From NCBI GenBank assembly GCA_936432065.2, contig OW386292.2:97793829-97857828 (forward strand): a DNA stretch of 64,000 nt, written 5' to 3'. How positions within the stretch are numbered: the stretch's first letter is position 1; each line of letters starts with the position of its first letter. The translations under genes and the position numbers were made by a program. Under the pieces are notes generated by a model. That model made no database searches and was not told the DNA's origin. It worked only from the letters and a program-made list of their open reading frames with translations. Shown here piece by piece: positions 8,697 to 18,837 of the stretch. The stretch comes from Rutpela maculata (taxonomy: Eukaryota > Arthropoda > Insecta > Coleoptera > Cerambycidae).

Positions 8697-10720
8697 TGTA
8701 GAAGAACGCACTACCGGGCGTCAAAATGACGCGACACCAATTTATTTCTCAGGGGGCGCCAGTCGCGTATTACCCCGTTCTTCTACCTCCCAGGCGGGTT
8801 CGAGATAAGATGACTTCGGTAGCCGAAAAGCGGGACCAAGGCTGCACTACCACAGATCGGAAACTACGCTCTCTCTGGACCCGAATTCCCTCGTTAGGGG
8901 TTTAGGCACCTCTTAATTTCCTGAATTTTTGCATAAAAAAATCCCAACCGAAGAATTTCTCTGCGGAGGGATTAGTTTTGGTACGCGAAAATCACGTTTT
9001 GGTCCATTAATAACGGAATATATTTCTCAAAAAACGCATAAAAAAATCCCTATCGAACCTCCGTAAAACAACCAGAAGGTCGAACGTTAATGCGAATTAA
9101 CTCGACACATCCGGTTTTCTATACGAAAGTTCCAGGGATTATAGACCGTCAACAGGCCTCAAGATCAATTAAGAAACATTAGTTCAAAGAATCCGTTTAT
9201 TTAACAGAATTGGTTATACAAAATTCTCAAGAAAGAATCGTGCCTTCCCCAATCAAGGTAGTGACTTTCAGACCATACAAGCGAGAGCGCTCGCGCTAAC
9301 GATCGATTAGGTAGAAAAGATTCATACGTACCTTCTCAGAATCAAAATGTGAGCTTTTAGAATCATTTCAGACTCTGGGTAAATGAATAATTAAGGCTGA
9401 CTGAAATTAACTTAAAAAAGTTTTACTAAATGAATTTAGTTTCGCTAGAGACTACCTAGCTTTAAAGTTCTTGTATCGTGGAAATTCACGTACTCAAACA
9501 CATTCAGAGGACTTATTACTGCATAAGTTGAGTGGCGTTCGATCAGTCCACGACTTACTAACCCTTATCACAGTCGATTAATAATATCGATTTGGCAGCG
9601 TCTCACCTTCGAGCGACTATTAGGCAAAATTGAATTTTTGGATTTTTATGCACAAGGCGTTTTCCTCTATAACTTTGTCATTTGAAAAGCCCCGTTATTG
9701 GCTTTTCTACCATCGCTTTGTCTGGACTACTCAACGCGCTCGACCAAATTGCGAGCCGCTGAGTCAATCCAAACTCTTTCCATGCGAGAAACCGGCCTTG
9801 TACATGTGCATTGATTTTTATCGATTTTTGCTTATCGGCACTACGCCGGCTTTGACAAAATCTTCTATTTTGCCTTTTGGATGCAGTGCATCGTTAAAAT
9901 TTTATGCTCATACTTTAGAATTGTGCTTTCAATGACCGTACCTCAAAGGTCAATGTCTTTGGTTGAGGAATAAAAAATAAAAAATAATTTAAAGTATATT
10001 TTCGTGGTACTTTTTAAACTGACTTCGTGGTACTTTTGAAAAATCCATTTTAAGACCAATTTTAGCGTACTTTTGAAAAATCGATTTTCGAGCCAAATTT
10101 CAAGGTACTTTTGAAAAACTAATCTGCGGGTGAAATTTTGGCGTACTTTTGAAAAATCGATTTTCAAGCCAAATTTCAAGGTACTTTTGAAAAGTTAATC
10201 TGCGGGTGAAATTTTGGCGTACTTTTGAAAAATTGATTTTCAAGCCAAATTTCAAGGTACTTTTGAAAAGTTAATCTGCGGGTGAAATTTTGGCGTACTT
10301 TTGAAAAATCGATCTTCAAGCCAAATTTCAACGCAGTTTTGAAAAATTAGTCTGCAAGTGAAACTTTGGCGTACTTTCGATAAATCGATTCTTGGGCCAA
10401 ATTTTGACGCCCTTCCAAAAATATTATTTTTCAAAGTCCAATTTATGGTACCTTTGAAAAAGTATATTATTCATAAATCTTTGTCATTATATACTTCTAC
10501 TCTGATATTCTGAACCAAAAACATTTTTCCTAAGTGAAAATTCGGTGTTTCTTCGAATTTTCACCTGGTCATTTCCAACGCCTTATAGAACCCAAAACGG
10601 CCCTTGTGGACTGATCTGCGCCTCTGCAGACTCCCAAAAATGTCTTTAAATGAAATTTTTGCCTAAGTCGAATTTTGATTATGTCTTCAACTTAGGACGA
10701 TTTTGGAGAGTTCTACAACA
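8697..10720 (-). repeat. 5' LTR of the gypsy element
   Basis: 2024 bp and essentially identical to the 3' LTR. It carries the same 76-bp array (about 10028-10417) and AATAAA at 8741-8746. Its outer end is followed by the TSD TTCC at 10721-10724. Confidence 0.95.
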
Positions 10721-10724
10721 TTCC
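10721..10724. repeat. Target-site duplication TTCC, right copy
   Basis: Matches 507-510. Confidence 0.9.
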
Positions 10725-11775
10725 AACCAGTACCTCGAGCCTACGACCCTACGTCTCCAGCCAACCCATCCAGTGTGCCTTTGCGACTCCGCCAACTCCA
10801 GCCAACCTACCAGCTTCTAGTCTCCGCTGAACCAGTGCTCCGCTACCTACGCCAATCACAGACTCCTAATCCAATCTCTCTCTCCCCTTAGGTATCCTAC
10901 GTCGTCTCTAACAGGGGTGCATTCTCCCAGAGAGTGCATAGACCATCAAGGTGATTTCACTGCAGGTTCACCGACGCCCACAACCTGGACGTCAGTATCT
11001 GTAGTGGAAGCGTGCCACGTCGGGCTTAAATACGGTGGACAAGGGCGAGAACCTTTGAGACTGGGTTGTAAGCCATTGGGGTTCTCACCCGAGTTCGCCA
11101 AGAGCGGGAATTGCGTGACTGACAACCCGGGCATTAGAGTCGGACCGGCTTCACCAACCCAAATTTAAGTAGTATAAGGACAGACAGACGGACCGGACCA
11201 CTGCACGCGGCCTTCAGCCGCAGGCCGATCCGTCCAGGACTAGAAAGCTAACTCGGCACAGTCATCTCAGGCTTATACGACTGTGTCAGGCAGAACTAAT
11301 AGGGCAAACCATTAATCCTTCTCTTACAGGAAACGTCCAGCGTAGAGAGTAAACGAGCTCCGAGGATGGAATTTATGGGGGAACCTTTGCCAGCCCACTG
11401 GGTTGGCCTAGTGGAATCATTAACGGAGCAATTAAACGAGGGCGGAACGCAGGGCCACCAGGTCTCTAGGCAACAGACGTCGCTTCACGACGCCGTGGCC
11501 GTCCAAGACGTCTTTGGCCCGGTGTATCCAGGACCTCGTGCTCATGAGGATTGTGTGCAGCCTCACTGCACCTGGTGCAATGGCCAGACGTCAGCGCCTC
11601 ACGCTGGCGCCATCACCAGAAGCACCCTCTCTCACTCGGGCGAGCCCCGAGGTCACTACGTGCCCGCTGGCCATCAGGCGTCGCTTCACGACGTCCCCGG
11701 CGCCGGGCACGCTTTGGGCCTCGCTGGGCCCCGTCCTTGTGTACAAGGCTTGTTATAGTCCGCCAGCAATAAGGC

Positions 11776-11847
11776 TGACCAATCAGAACGCCGCATTTCT
11801 TCCAAGCCAAGTATAAATTAAATTGCGACTCTGATGCCCTATCAGTC
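11776..11847 (+). promoter_or_regulatory. CCAAT / TATA / initiator core promoter
   Basis: GACCAATCAG near 11777, TATAAATT near 11812, and an arthropod-type initiator ATCAGTC near 11841, about 30 bases after the TATA. The order and spacing fit an RNA polymerase II promoter reading to the right. The initiator and about 45 bases after it are duplicated at about 11911. No coding gene follows within 1.5 kb that I can recognise. Confidence 0.6.
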
Positions 11848-12057
11848 GTTCGCAGTGCACCATCCACGTCGCTTCGAGGCTCGATCACAACCTTAAACTT
11901 CAATTTTAATCATCAGTCGTTCGCAGTGCACAATCCACGTCGCTTCGAGGCTCGATCAACTTCTTTCCTGCCACCGAGGGAGCCCCTAGCGGTAACCCCA
12001 GCTGGTTCTTTAATCTATCTACCACCAAGGGAGCCCACAGCGGTAACCCCAGTTGGC
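11841..12057 (+). repeat. Two pairs of direct repeats downstream of promoter
   Basis: A 47-bp block beginning ATCAGTCGTTCGCAGTGCA occurs at about 11841 and 11911 with one mismatch. A second block, with 'GGGAGCCC.(C)AGCGGTAACCCCAG', occurs at about 11969 and 12027. The duplicated initiator may give two start sites. Confidence 0.85.
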
Positions 12058-12356
12058 CCATCTTCAATTTAAATAATTATCATTTCGTACTGATGAAGTA
12101 ACTTTCCAACGACAGCTTTCACAGCTAGGAAACCTACTATTTCGTACACTGATGAATCCTCCAGCGAGCACTACTGCTAGTGTAACAGTCAAGTAATTGT
12201 TTATTTCAATTTTAAACCGCGAGACGCGAAAGTTAGGGAAAGTTTGGCTACCTTACCACAGGTGTTTAAATAATTAATATAAGGTATTAGTCGAATGTTA
12301 TTTTAATGAATGAGCGAATCCCTTCTTATCCTTTTCCCTACCAGAGCTGGGCTCAA

Positions 12357-12375
12357 CCCCCCCCCCCCCCCCCCC
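12357..12375. repeat. C19 homopolymer
   Basis: Nineteen consecutive C residues, the longest G/C homopolymer in the window. Its length may be unreliable because of sequencing or assembly error. Confidence 0.9.
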
Positions 12376-13334
12376 TAGCTCATAGGAGGACAAGCCGATA
12401 GCTAGCAAGAAATAAAATATTCTAAAACGAGCATAAGGTCTCGCAACGTTTATTTTCTTTATCCTAAAGTGAGCTAAAACAAAGTGCCTTCAGAGACAGG
12501 ACTTCTAAGGTAATCTTATAAACTCTAACCTGGGTAGCGAGGCCGTCAACCTGCAGCCCAGTAAACAAAGTCAGACATTCAGTGCCATTGAACTCTCTGT
12601 GGAGGTTCAACCTAATAATCATTAACCTAGGTCGGGGCCATCTGCCTGCCGGCACCTAGTAACTTTATTATTGCAAGAACTCTCTGCTGAGGTTCTAAAC
12701 AGGACAGAGACTTTATTAGTTTGCTAGCCCTCTTCCAGGGAGTCCTCTAGTGTAACGTAGAGCCAGTGCCTAGACATTTAAGCCAGGAGAAGCCGGCCAG
12801 CTGAGCAGATAGTGAAATTTTTTATGTACTTTTCTTGCAGTCCAAGTTGCCGAGTTCCGGTCCTGCCGCAGGGTGTGATCGCTTGTGTGGCGTCGGTTTA
12901 CTAGTTAGCTAGCATTCACCAGGCCTCCAGGTGCCTTGTAGAGGTTAATTCGTTTAAACAAGTAACACAAGCCGTCTCACCTAGTGCACCACAAAATTCA
13001 CCAAATTGCCTGTAATTTCTGTATCTTAAAAAATTGTAACCTTCTGTAAAGTGAAAACGTCGTTCTAACACACGTGGAAAGCATCCCCGTGGAGTCCACA
13101 GTGCTCAAATTGTTATTAACGTCATTCGAAAAAATTGCAACCTGAGGTGCGACACTTTGCAATTCCACCACAACTTGTTTCCGTTGGGGGCCACAAATTA
13201 CGTCCAGCCCTTGACCCTCAAAACTCATCTCAACACAAACTACGCTTCGCTGTAAGGGTACAAGCACTCCTACAGACCAAGACAAGTCTCCCAACGTCAT
13301 CTCCGCGGGGTACGAGTGAATTAGTTTTCCTCGT

Positions 13335-13460
13335 ACCTACAAAGACAAACTTCAGCGTACTTTCGAATTTCGTAAAGACAAATTTCGTGGTACTTTCGAA
13401 TTTCACAAAGACAGATTTCAGCGTCCTTTTGAATTTTTCCGTGGCACTTCTGAAATTTTC
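13335..13460. repeat. Short array related to the gypsy LTR repeat
   Basis: Four imperfect units (31-36 bp) with the theme 'AGCGTACTTTCGAATTT..TAAAGACAAA'. The GTACTTTYGAA core and the alternation GCGTAC / GTGGTAC match the 76-bp LTR array, although this tract lies outside the gypsy element. Confidence 0.6.
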
Positions 13461-14034
13461 TCGGCTACAGTCTCCAAGTGCGGGCCGCGTTTCACGATGT
13501 CTCGCGTCAGCAGCAGCACTGATACTGTCCCCGAACACCTCAATCAAGACTGGGAAAGTTTAAACCAGGATCCAACATTACGTTTTTTCTTCGTGACTGG
13601 ACTCCTAGCCTACAAACAACTGTCGTGTCGAGCCCACGCAGGAGGCAATTTTCACCAGCAGCAAATTCCGGGCTCAACGCCGCAGAAGAAGGGGAACCAG
13701 AAGCACGCGTCGGGCGATCTGGGAGGCCTGGAGGCCTGACCCCCACGACGAGGCCGCTCCACTTGAGTCACAGTGCAAAAGGAAGCGCAGGCTCTAGTCA
13801 GACCGGTGCCACGCAGATGCCGCAAGGTATAAGCTCCGGACAGAGGCGGAAAACAGTACTTTCTTCGAGCTCCAGCGACGCGCCGCTCCGGGAAGCGTAC
13901 AACCAGGTGCGTGACGACGTCAGGGATGCACAAACGCAAAGGTTCAACCCGGCGCTCTCACCGTCTCCACAACAACACCCCCACGTTTTCCCCCCGCCGA
14001 AGACAGGCTGTGTTTAAATGCTGGAGTGGGCGCC

Positions 14035-14135
14035 CGGAGGACTGAACGTCGCTGTCGGGCCCCTAGAGAATATTTTCTCTAACACGCGAGGACTGAGTGG
14101 TCGGCCGGAGGATTGAACGACGCTGTCGGGCCCCT
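14035..14135. repeat. 30-bp direct repeat pair
   Basis: Blocks at 14035-14064 and 14106-14135 both read CGGAGGAYTGAACGWCGCTG and end in TCGGGCCCCT, with two mismatches. They mark the right edge of the GC-rich tract, just before AT-rich LINE sequence. Confidence 0.85.
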
Positions 14136-14141
14136 CGGCTA

Positions 14142-14255
14142 ATGTACGAAGACACTATATTTAATGCACTTCCAAACAATATCAAACAATGTAATAATTA
14201 CTTAAAATTTAAAAAACTATTAATTGCATGTATTTTCGAAAATGGACATAATTAA
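14142..14255 (+). pseudogene. LINE reverse transcriptase C-terminal scrap
   Basis: A 37-codon open stretch with an A-L-P-N-N-I-K segment followed by a basic K-F-K-K-L-L run, the pattern that ends many LINE ORF2 proteins ('LP..I......FK..L'). There is no RT core next to it. A similar ending occurs near 24.7 kb. The fragment is too short to place in a clade. Confidence 0.45.
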
Positions 14256-14802
14256 AACTGCTCGATACTTTATTGTCAATCACAATTCGACTAAATATAA
14301 CTATTAGGATGAAGTGGGGTAAGTGTAACTGCGGGGTTAGTGTAACCGTAACTACCAATTTTCTTTGCATGTCAGATAATGACAGTCTTTATTAATATTC
14401 ATCAATAGTAAAGGCTTTTCTTCAAAAATCAATAATTTTTCACAGAAATGCGAAGGCAGTAAAATATTTAGAATTTTTAAAAAATGTTCATGAATTTTAA
14501 CGTGAAAGTCAAGTGTCCAACTAAGAAATTAAAATTATGTAAAAAATATTGGGTATGGTTAAATATAAAACGAAAAATGCCTTCTAGGGTAAGTTTTCCC
14601 AACGTTTCCAGTTTTGGCATCAAAAATTGTAAGTGTGAAACCGATAAAAAAATAAATTCCTGGTTCCACTTGTCCCTTCTAGAACCATAGAGGGGGCAAG
14701 TGGAACCGATGGCTTTGGGGCAAGTGTAATTGTTGGTTACACTTTCCCCAGTAGCTGTGAAGAATATTATTTACATATCTTTTTTTTAGATCTTAAATTA
14801 AA
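14256..14802 (+). other. 5' region of pogo-like element, no gene
   Basis: Contains repeats of 'GGGGTAAGTGTAAC' / 'GGGGCAAGTGTAA' near 14315 and 14725 and their complements (GGTTACACTTTCCCC near 14733). They may be sub-terminal repeats of the pogo-like element. A matching right terminus was not found. Confidence 0.4.
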
Positions 14803-16498
14803 GTGAAAATGATGCGAACCTACAAAAAAAAAACAAACCGTGCAGGATCATATAGTGCAGAACAATTACAAAAAGTGCTAAATGAAATCAAAACTGGAAA
14901 TATCACAGTGCACGGTGCTTCAAAAAAAAAATCTATTCCATATTCTACCCTGCAGAAACACTCGACTGGAAAACGAGGGATGAAAAGCAAGTCTCAGGGT
15001 CGGCCTCCTGCAATATCTGAAGAAGATGAAAACAAGTTAGTGAATGGTATCATGACTATGAAAAAATGGGGCTGGGGTTTAAGTAGACGCGACATATTAG
15101 GGCATTATTCAAGAGCAAACAATATAACAACCCCCTTCAAAGAGGGAATTCCCGGAGAGGATTGGTTCCTAGCATTTAAAAAGAGACATAGTTTATAACT
15201 GAAGAAACCTCAAGCCTTAGAATACGTCCGAAAAAAAGCTAATTTCTAGTAGAAGAAAAAAAAAATTTTGGATGACCTAAATTTAAACGATAAGCCATGA
15301 CAAATTTATAACATTGATGAGAGCAGTTTTTGTTTAGACCCTTCCAAAAGCAAAGTAGTAGGCAAAAAGAACTGTCTTTCTTCACGAATAACTAGCGGTC
15401 CAGGGCGAGAAAGTACCACCGTGCTAATGCGTGGTAACGCCAATGGTGATAAACTACCACCTCTCATTGTATTCAAAGGAAAAAATGTTTGGGATAGTTG
15501 GCTGGCCTCCGACGAGGTAACTATGCCAAGGACAACTTACGCAGCCTCACCAAACGGTTGGATGGAGACGAAGATATTTGTAAATTATTTTAAAAAAACT
15601 TTTTTTAAAAACGCTGTGGCAGAGAGGCCACTCTTTCTGATATATGATGGTCACATATCTCACCTTGACATGGACCTTATCAATGCTGTAGTTGAAAATA
15701 ATGTCGTCATACTGAAGTTGGCCCCACATTCGAGTCACTTGCTCCAACCCAAGGATTTAGCAGTTTTTAAAAGTTTGAAATCCAGATGGGACACAAAACT
15801 TATTAATTACCAAAGGGCCCATCTAGGTGCCAAAATACCTAAAAGATAATTCTCTATCTTGATTAGTACTATTTGGACTGAAACAAATTCGGACCTGTTG
15901 AAATCAGGCTTTCGAAAAGGGGGTATTTATCCATATGACCGAAATGTAGTTGATAAAACGAAATATTACCCTGAATTGCTGCGTAAATACGAAGACTACA
16001 AAAAAAGTTTGAATCAGCTTAAACCCCATGATAGAGTCCCACTTCAAGATTTACAAAATGAAGCAGGTTCAAATTCCAACCTGATATAATGGTCATGTCG
16101 AATGATTTAATTGAACCTGAGATTATGTCAACTGATTTAAGTGAATCTGAGATAAATCAGACAGAAACACAAAATGTTTTTCGAGGATTTGCTTTTAGAA
16201 ACTGTTAACAGTCACTCCGTCCAAACAATGTAAAACAAAAAAGAAAGAAGTTAGTCCCAGCGCAGAAGTTGTAACATCAAAGGAAAGTATTGAGTTGAGA
16301 AAAAAAGCTGAAGAAGAAAAGGCGAAGTTAATAATAGAAAAAGCTCAAAAGAGAGTAACAAAAGGAATAAACAAAAAGCAGAAGAAGAAAATGACAGTAG
16401 AATCGCACTCTTCTGAAGAAGAAATTACCTTTGATTTATCAAATGATGAGTCAGAAGAAGAAACATTTGATATTTATTTAGAAAAAATTAATAGAGAA
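14803..16498 (+). pseudogene. Pogo-like DDE transposase, N-terminal and catalytic parts
   Basis: The N-terminal part (14803-15198, 131 codons) starts with a basic M-R-T-Y-K-K-K stretch and carries a psq/CENP-B-type helix-turn-helix. After frameshifts, a second frame open from 15301 to 15849 holds the complete catalytic triad: D at 15316-15318 (N-I-D-E), D at 15646-15648 (Y-D-G-H) and D at 15754-15756 (Q-P-K-D-L). The last two are 36 residues apart (DD35D), within the pogo/Tigger range. A third frame (15859-16089) and a K/E-rich acidic linker (16295-16498) follow. At 16499 the reading is cut by a solo LTR. Several frameshifts and stops make it a dead copy. Confidence 0.85.
16495..16498. repeat. 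TSD of solo LTR A, left copy (AGAA)
   Basis: AGAA here and AGAG at 18517-18520 flank LTR A. The one mismatch fits an older insertion than copies B and C, whose TSDs are perfect. Confidence 0.6.
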
Positions 16499-18516
16499 TG
16501 TAGCAGGCATATTGCCGCCTTATAAATTATAAAATATTGTTACTCAAGCGTGAATGTCCGCGGTAGATTTAAATATATTTCTTAAATTTACATCTTAAAC
16601 AAACACAACGGTATGCAACCAGAGTTACGTCTAAACTGTACTCAAGATAGCTGGATGTTTTAACTTAACTTTAAGAGTGGAGAGGGTAAAGAGACAATAC
16701 GATTTGAACGCGATGAAAGGTAAATCAGAACGATTAGTTTTCCGTTGCTTGAAGTTTAGAATTTCGATTGCTCGCTAAACTTTTGAAAAGTGTTGTATCT
16801 TCATTAAATTTCTCCTTAAAGACTTCAACATCGAAAGGGTTGATAGTCCCTTCTTCTGGAACATCAAGCAGGCCTAATTATTTTCACCGGTTTAATCCGT
16901 AAGTAATTTATAATGAAATAATTTTTTTTGTAACTTAGATTTGGCAGCGGCCATTTTTACAGCTAGTCACGCTTACACTTCATTTCTTTCCAGGGTTTTA
17001 GTATTGGATGCAAATTTTTAGTACTGGATGCAAATTTTTAGTTTTGGATGCAAGTTTTTATTATAAAAATGCAAATCTTCTAAATTTGGAAGCAAGTTTT
17101 ATCAATTTTGGGATGCACATCGTAGATATGCAATGTTTTTAACGTCATATTAAATTTTGGGCTGGAAACATTAATTTTTTTTTTACCATCCCATGGGGTT
17201 ATCTTTCTTCTCTTCTACGTAATTTGAAGATAAAAATGTATCTCTTAGTCTAGAACAACTTTTTACGGAGGACACGACGATAATATGGTATGATAGTTGG
17301 GATTCGTCCTTATGGAATTTCTGGAAGCGTTGAATATGGTACTGGGAACTTCTTAACTTAATCTCGGGCTCATCTATAAATCAACGATTACGTCACTGTG
17401 GATTGGATTTCACCATCATCATCCCTTACTTGGAGTCACTACCTTCATTCACAGAAAATTCCAGATAAGTGTCGCAAATAAAATTTTTATCTAATGTTTT
17501 TTTATAAATACTTAATATTTTTATGCTTTAACATTTTTTTAGAGTTCTTTAAAGTATCATGTTGCAAATATTTAAAAAAAAAAAATTATTTCCATTTTCA
17601 ATTTTATTCTTAACATGTTTCAACGAACAGTTAATATTTTCTATTTTTATTAAGGTATAAATTATTGGCGTAACGTCTGATTAAAATCAAATATATAAAA
17701 AGTTCTGTAAAGACTTTGTGATCACAATTTCTACGAAACGCTTAGGTATATTTATATAATAAATTTTGACCTTTAAACACCATATTGTCAGTTCATGTTT
17801 TTAGACAATATTTTAAGTAATATCTATATAACATATTATTGTCCATTCGATTCTTCCTTGTACATAACTTCGTTTAATATTAAGGCATCAGTTTAGTCGT
17901 TTTCTAATAAAAACACACCTAGTTTGATTGATTTATAATAAAATCAATTTTATAATTACATTGTCCACTTATTTCAGGTATTTTGATACAAACCAAACTA
18001 TACAAACCAAACTTTACAAAGTATTTAGATATTATCTACTGAATTAATTATTTAATCTTTAATAGAAAGTTGAATATCTTTTAGTAATATTTAAAGGTAC
18101 TAATTTAATTTTTACTTGTGCGAAATTTGAATTATTAATTTACACTTTTTTTTTTTTAAACTAGTACTTTCTTTAAATTTTGATTAGTTTATCTTTCTTG
18201 TAATCAAACTTCAATTTTAGTGTAAATTACAAATATAGAAAGATTGGCGCCCCGCTTTCTAGGAAAATTATCTCTATATAAGTCAACTTAACATCTCTTT
18301 AAGAAAAATTATTAAAACATCTATCAGTTATTAATTTCTATCTACCAAACACGTAAAACTATTTGTAAAGTGTTTTCTTACCCATGACTCGTCTGCCGAG
18401 TCTCTGAGCTACTGGGGTAGTAACATTTTTTCTTTAAATAACATAAAGTGCAGTAAGAATCTCAAACACTTAATGAAATTTAAAAATTTATTGAACAGCG
18501 AAGAAATTATGGTACA
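16499..18516. mobile_element. Solo LTR, copy A of a three-copy family
   Basis: 2018 bp from TGTAGCAGGCAT to ...GGTACA. It aligns along its whole length with 30306-32102 and 48584-50539. Shared islands include GGTATGCAACCAGAGTTACG, AAAGGGTTGATAGTCCCT and CTGCCGAGTCTCTGAGCTAC. TG...CA ends with TGTA/TACA inverted termini and a 4-bp TSD identify it as a solo LTR of an LTR retrotransposon. No internal region of this family is present in the window. It sits inside the pogo-like transposase. Confidence 0.85.
16993..17110. repeat. Minisatellite inside solo LTR A
   Basis: About 20-bp units of the form 'TTTTTAGTATTGGATGCAAA', roughly five copies. The matching place in copy B (near 30810) has two to three units, and copy C (near 49060) has more, diverged to 'TTATTGGATAAACAA'. 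Confidence 0.8.
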
Positions 18517-18519
18517 AGA

Positions 18520-18837
18520 GAGGAGCTAGGGGAACAAGATTTGGTAATAGAAGCATCAACACCACCAACCCCGAAAGTTGGAAATTGGGTGTTAGTCCAG
18601 TTCCCCACTAAAAAATTGAAAGTGTATTATGTCGGACAAATAACGAAATTTGCAGAATTCTCAGAACCGGTGGTTACCTTTCTGAAGAAAAATTACAGTT
18701 ATAATATGAGTTCAATATTTACATGGTCTGAAAAAGCGGATGAGTCGGAAGTATTATTAAGCGATATTGTATTAATACTTCCAGAACCACAGATAGGTAC
18801 AATAAGCTTAAACTATGACGGAATTTCGGCACCATAA
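18520..18837 (+). pseudogene. C-terminal domain of the pogo-like transposase
   Basis: About 105 residues to a stop, with the pattern V-G-N-W-V-L-V, then Y-Y-V-G-Q-I, F-L-K-K and D-I-V-L-I-L-P-E-P. Insect pogo/jerky-type transposases commonly end in such a segment. Position and polarity fit the missing end of the gene broken at 16498 by solo LTR A. The frame relation across the junction is lost. Confidence 0.6.

Larger units (their letters stand above)
511..10720 (-). mobile_element. Complete Ty3/gypsy LTR retrotransposon
   Basis: A 10.2-kb element in minus orientation with two 2.02-kb LTRs, a 4-bp TSD, PBS, PPT, gag and pol. Domain order read on the minus strand is gag, protease, RT, RNase H, integrase, which is the Ty3/gypsy order. 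No envelope-like ORF follows integrase; about 1.4 kb of non-coding repetitive DNA separates pol from the 3' LTR. By eye the LTRs differ only by one base near 1768/9954 (an extra T in the 3' LTR), so the insertion is recent. It has interrupted the GC-rich locus at 1-510/10721 onward. Clade within gypsy was not resolved. Confidence 0.95.
10725..14140. other. GC-rich tract of unknown nature with duplications
   Basis: This 3.4-kb stretch is clearly richer in G and C than the rest of the window. Open stretches on the plus strand at 11366-11758 (130 codons) and 13625-14017 (130 codons, proline/serine/arginine-rich) have no recognisable domain, and overlapping open frames exist on both strands, as expected of GC-rich DNA. 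Polypyrimidine-AG strings near 10890 and 11329 resemble splice acceptors. It holds a core promoter (11776-11847), paired duplications (11841-12057), a C19 run and a GTACTTTCGAA-type array. It could be part of an LTR element's 5' end or a host non-coding transcript. I cannot assign it. Confidence 0.5.

Noticed and set aside
11366..11758. Plus-strand 130-codon open stretch in the GC-rich tract
   Set aside because: Several overlapping open frames exist on both strands here, as GC-rich DNA gives by chance. No family or domain recognised.
13625..14017. Proline/serine-rich 130-codon open stretch
   Set aside because: Low complexity, overlapping frames on both strands, no recognisable gag or other domain.
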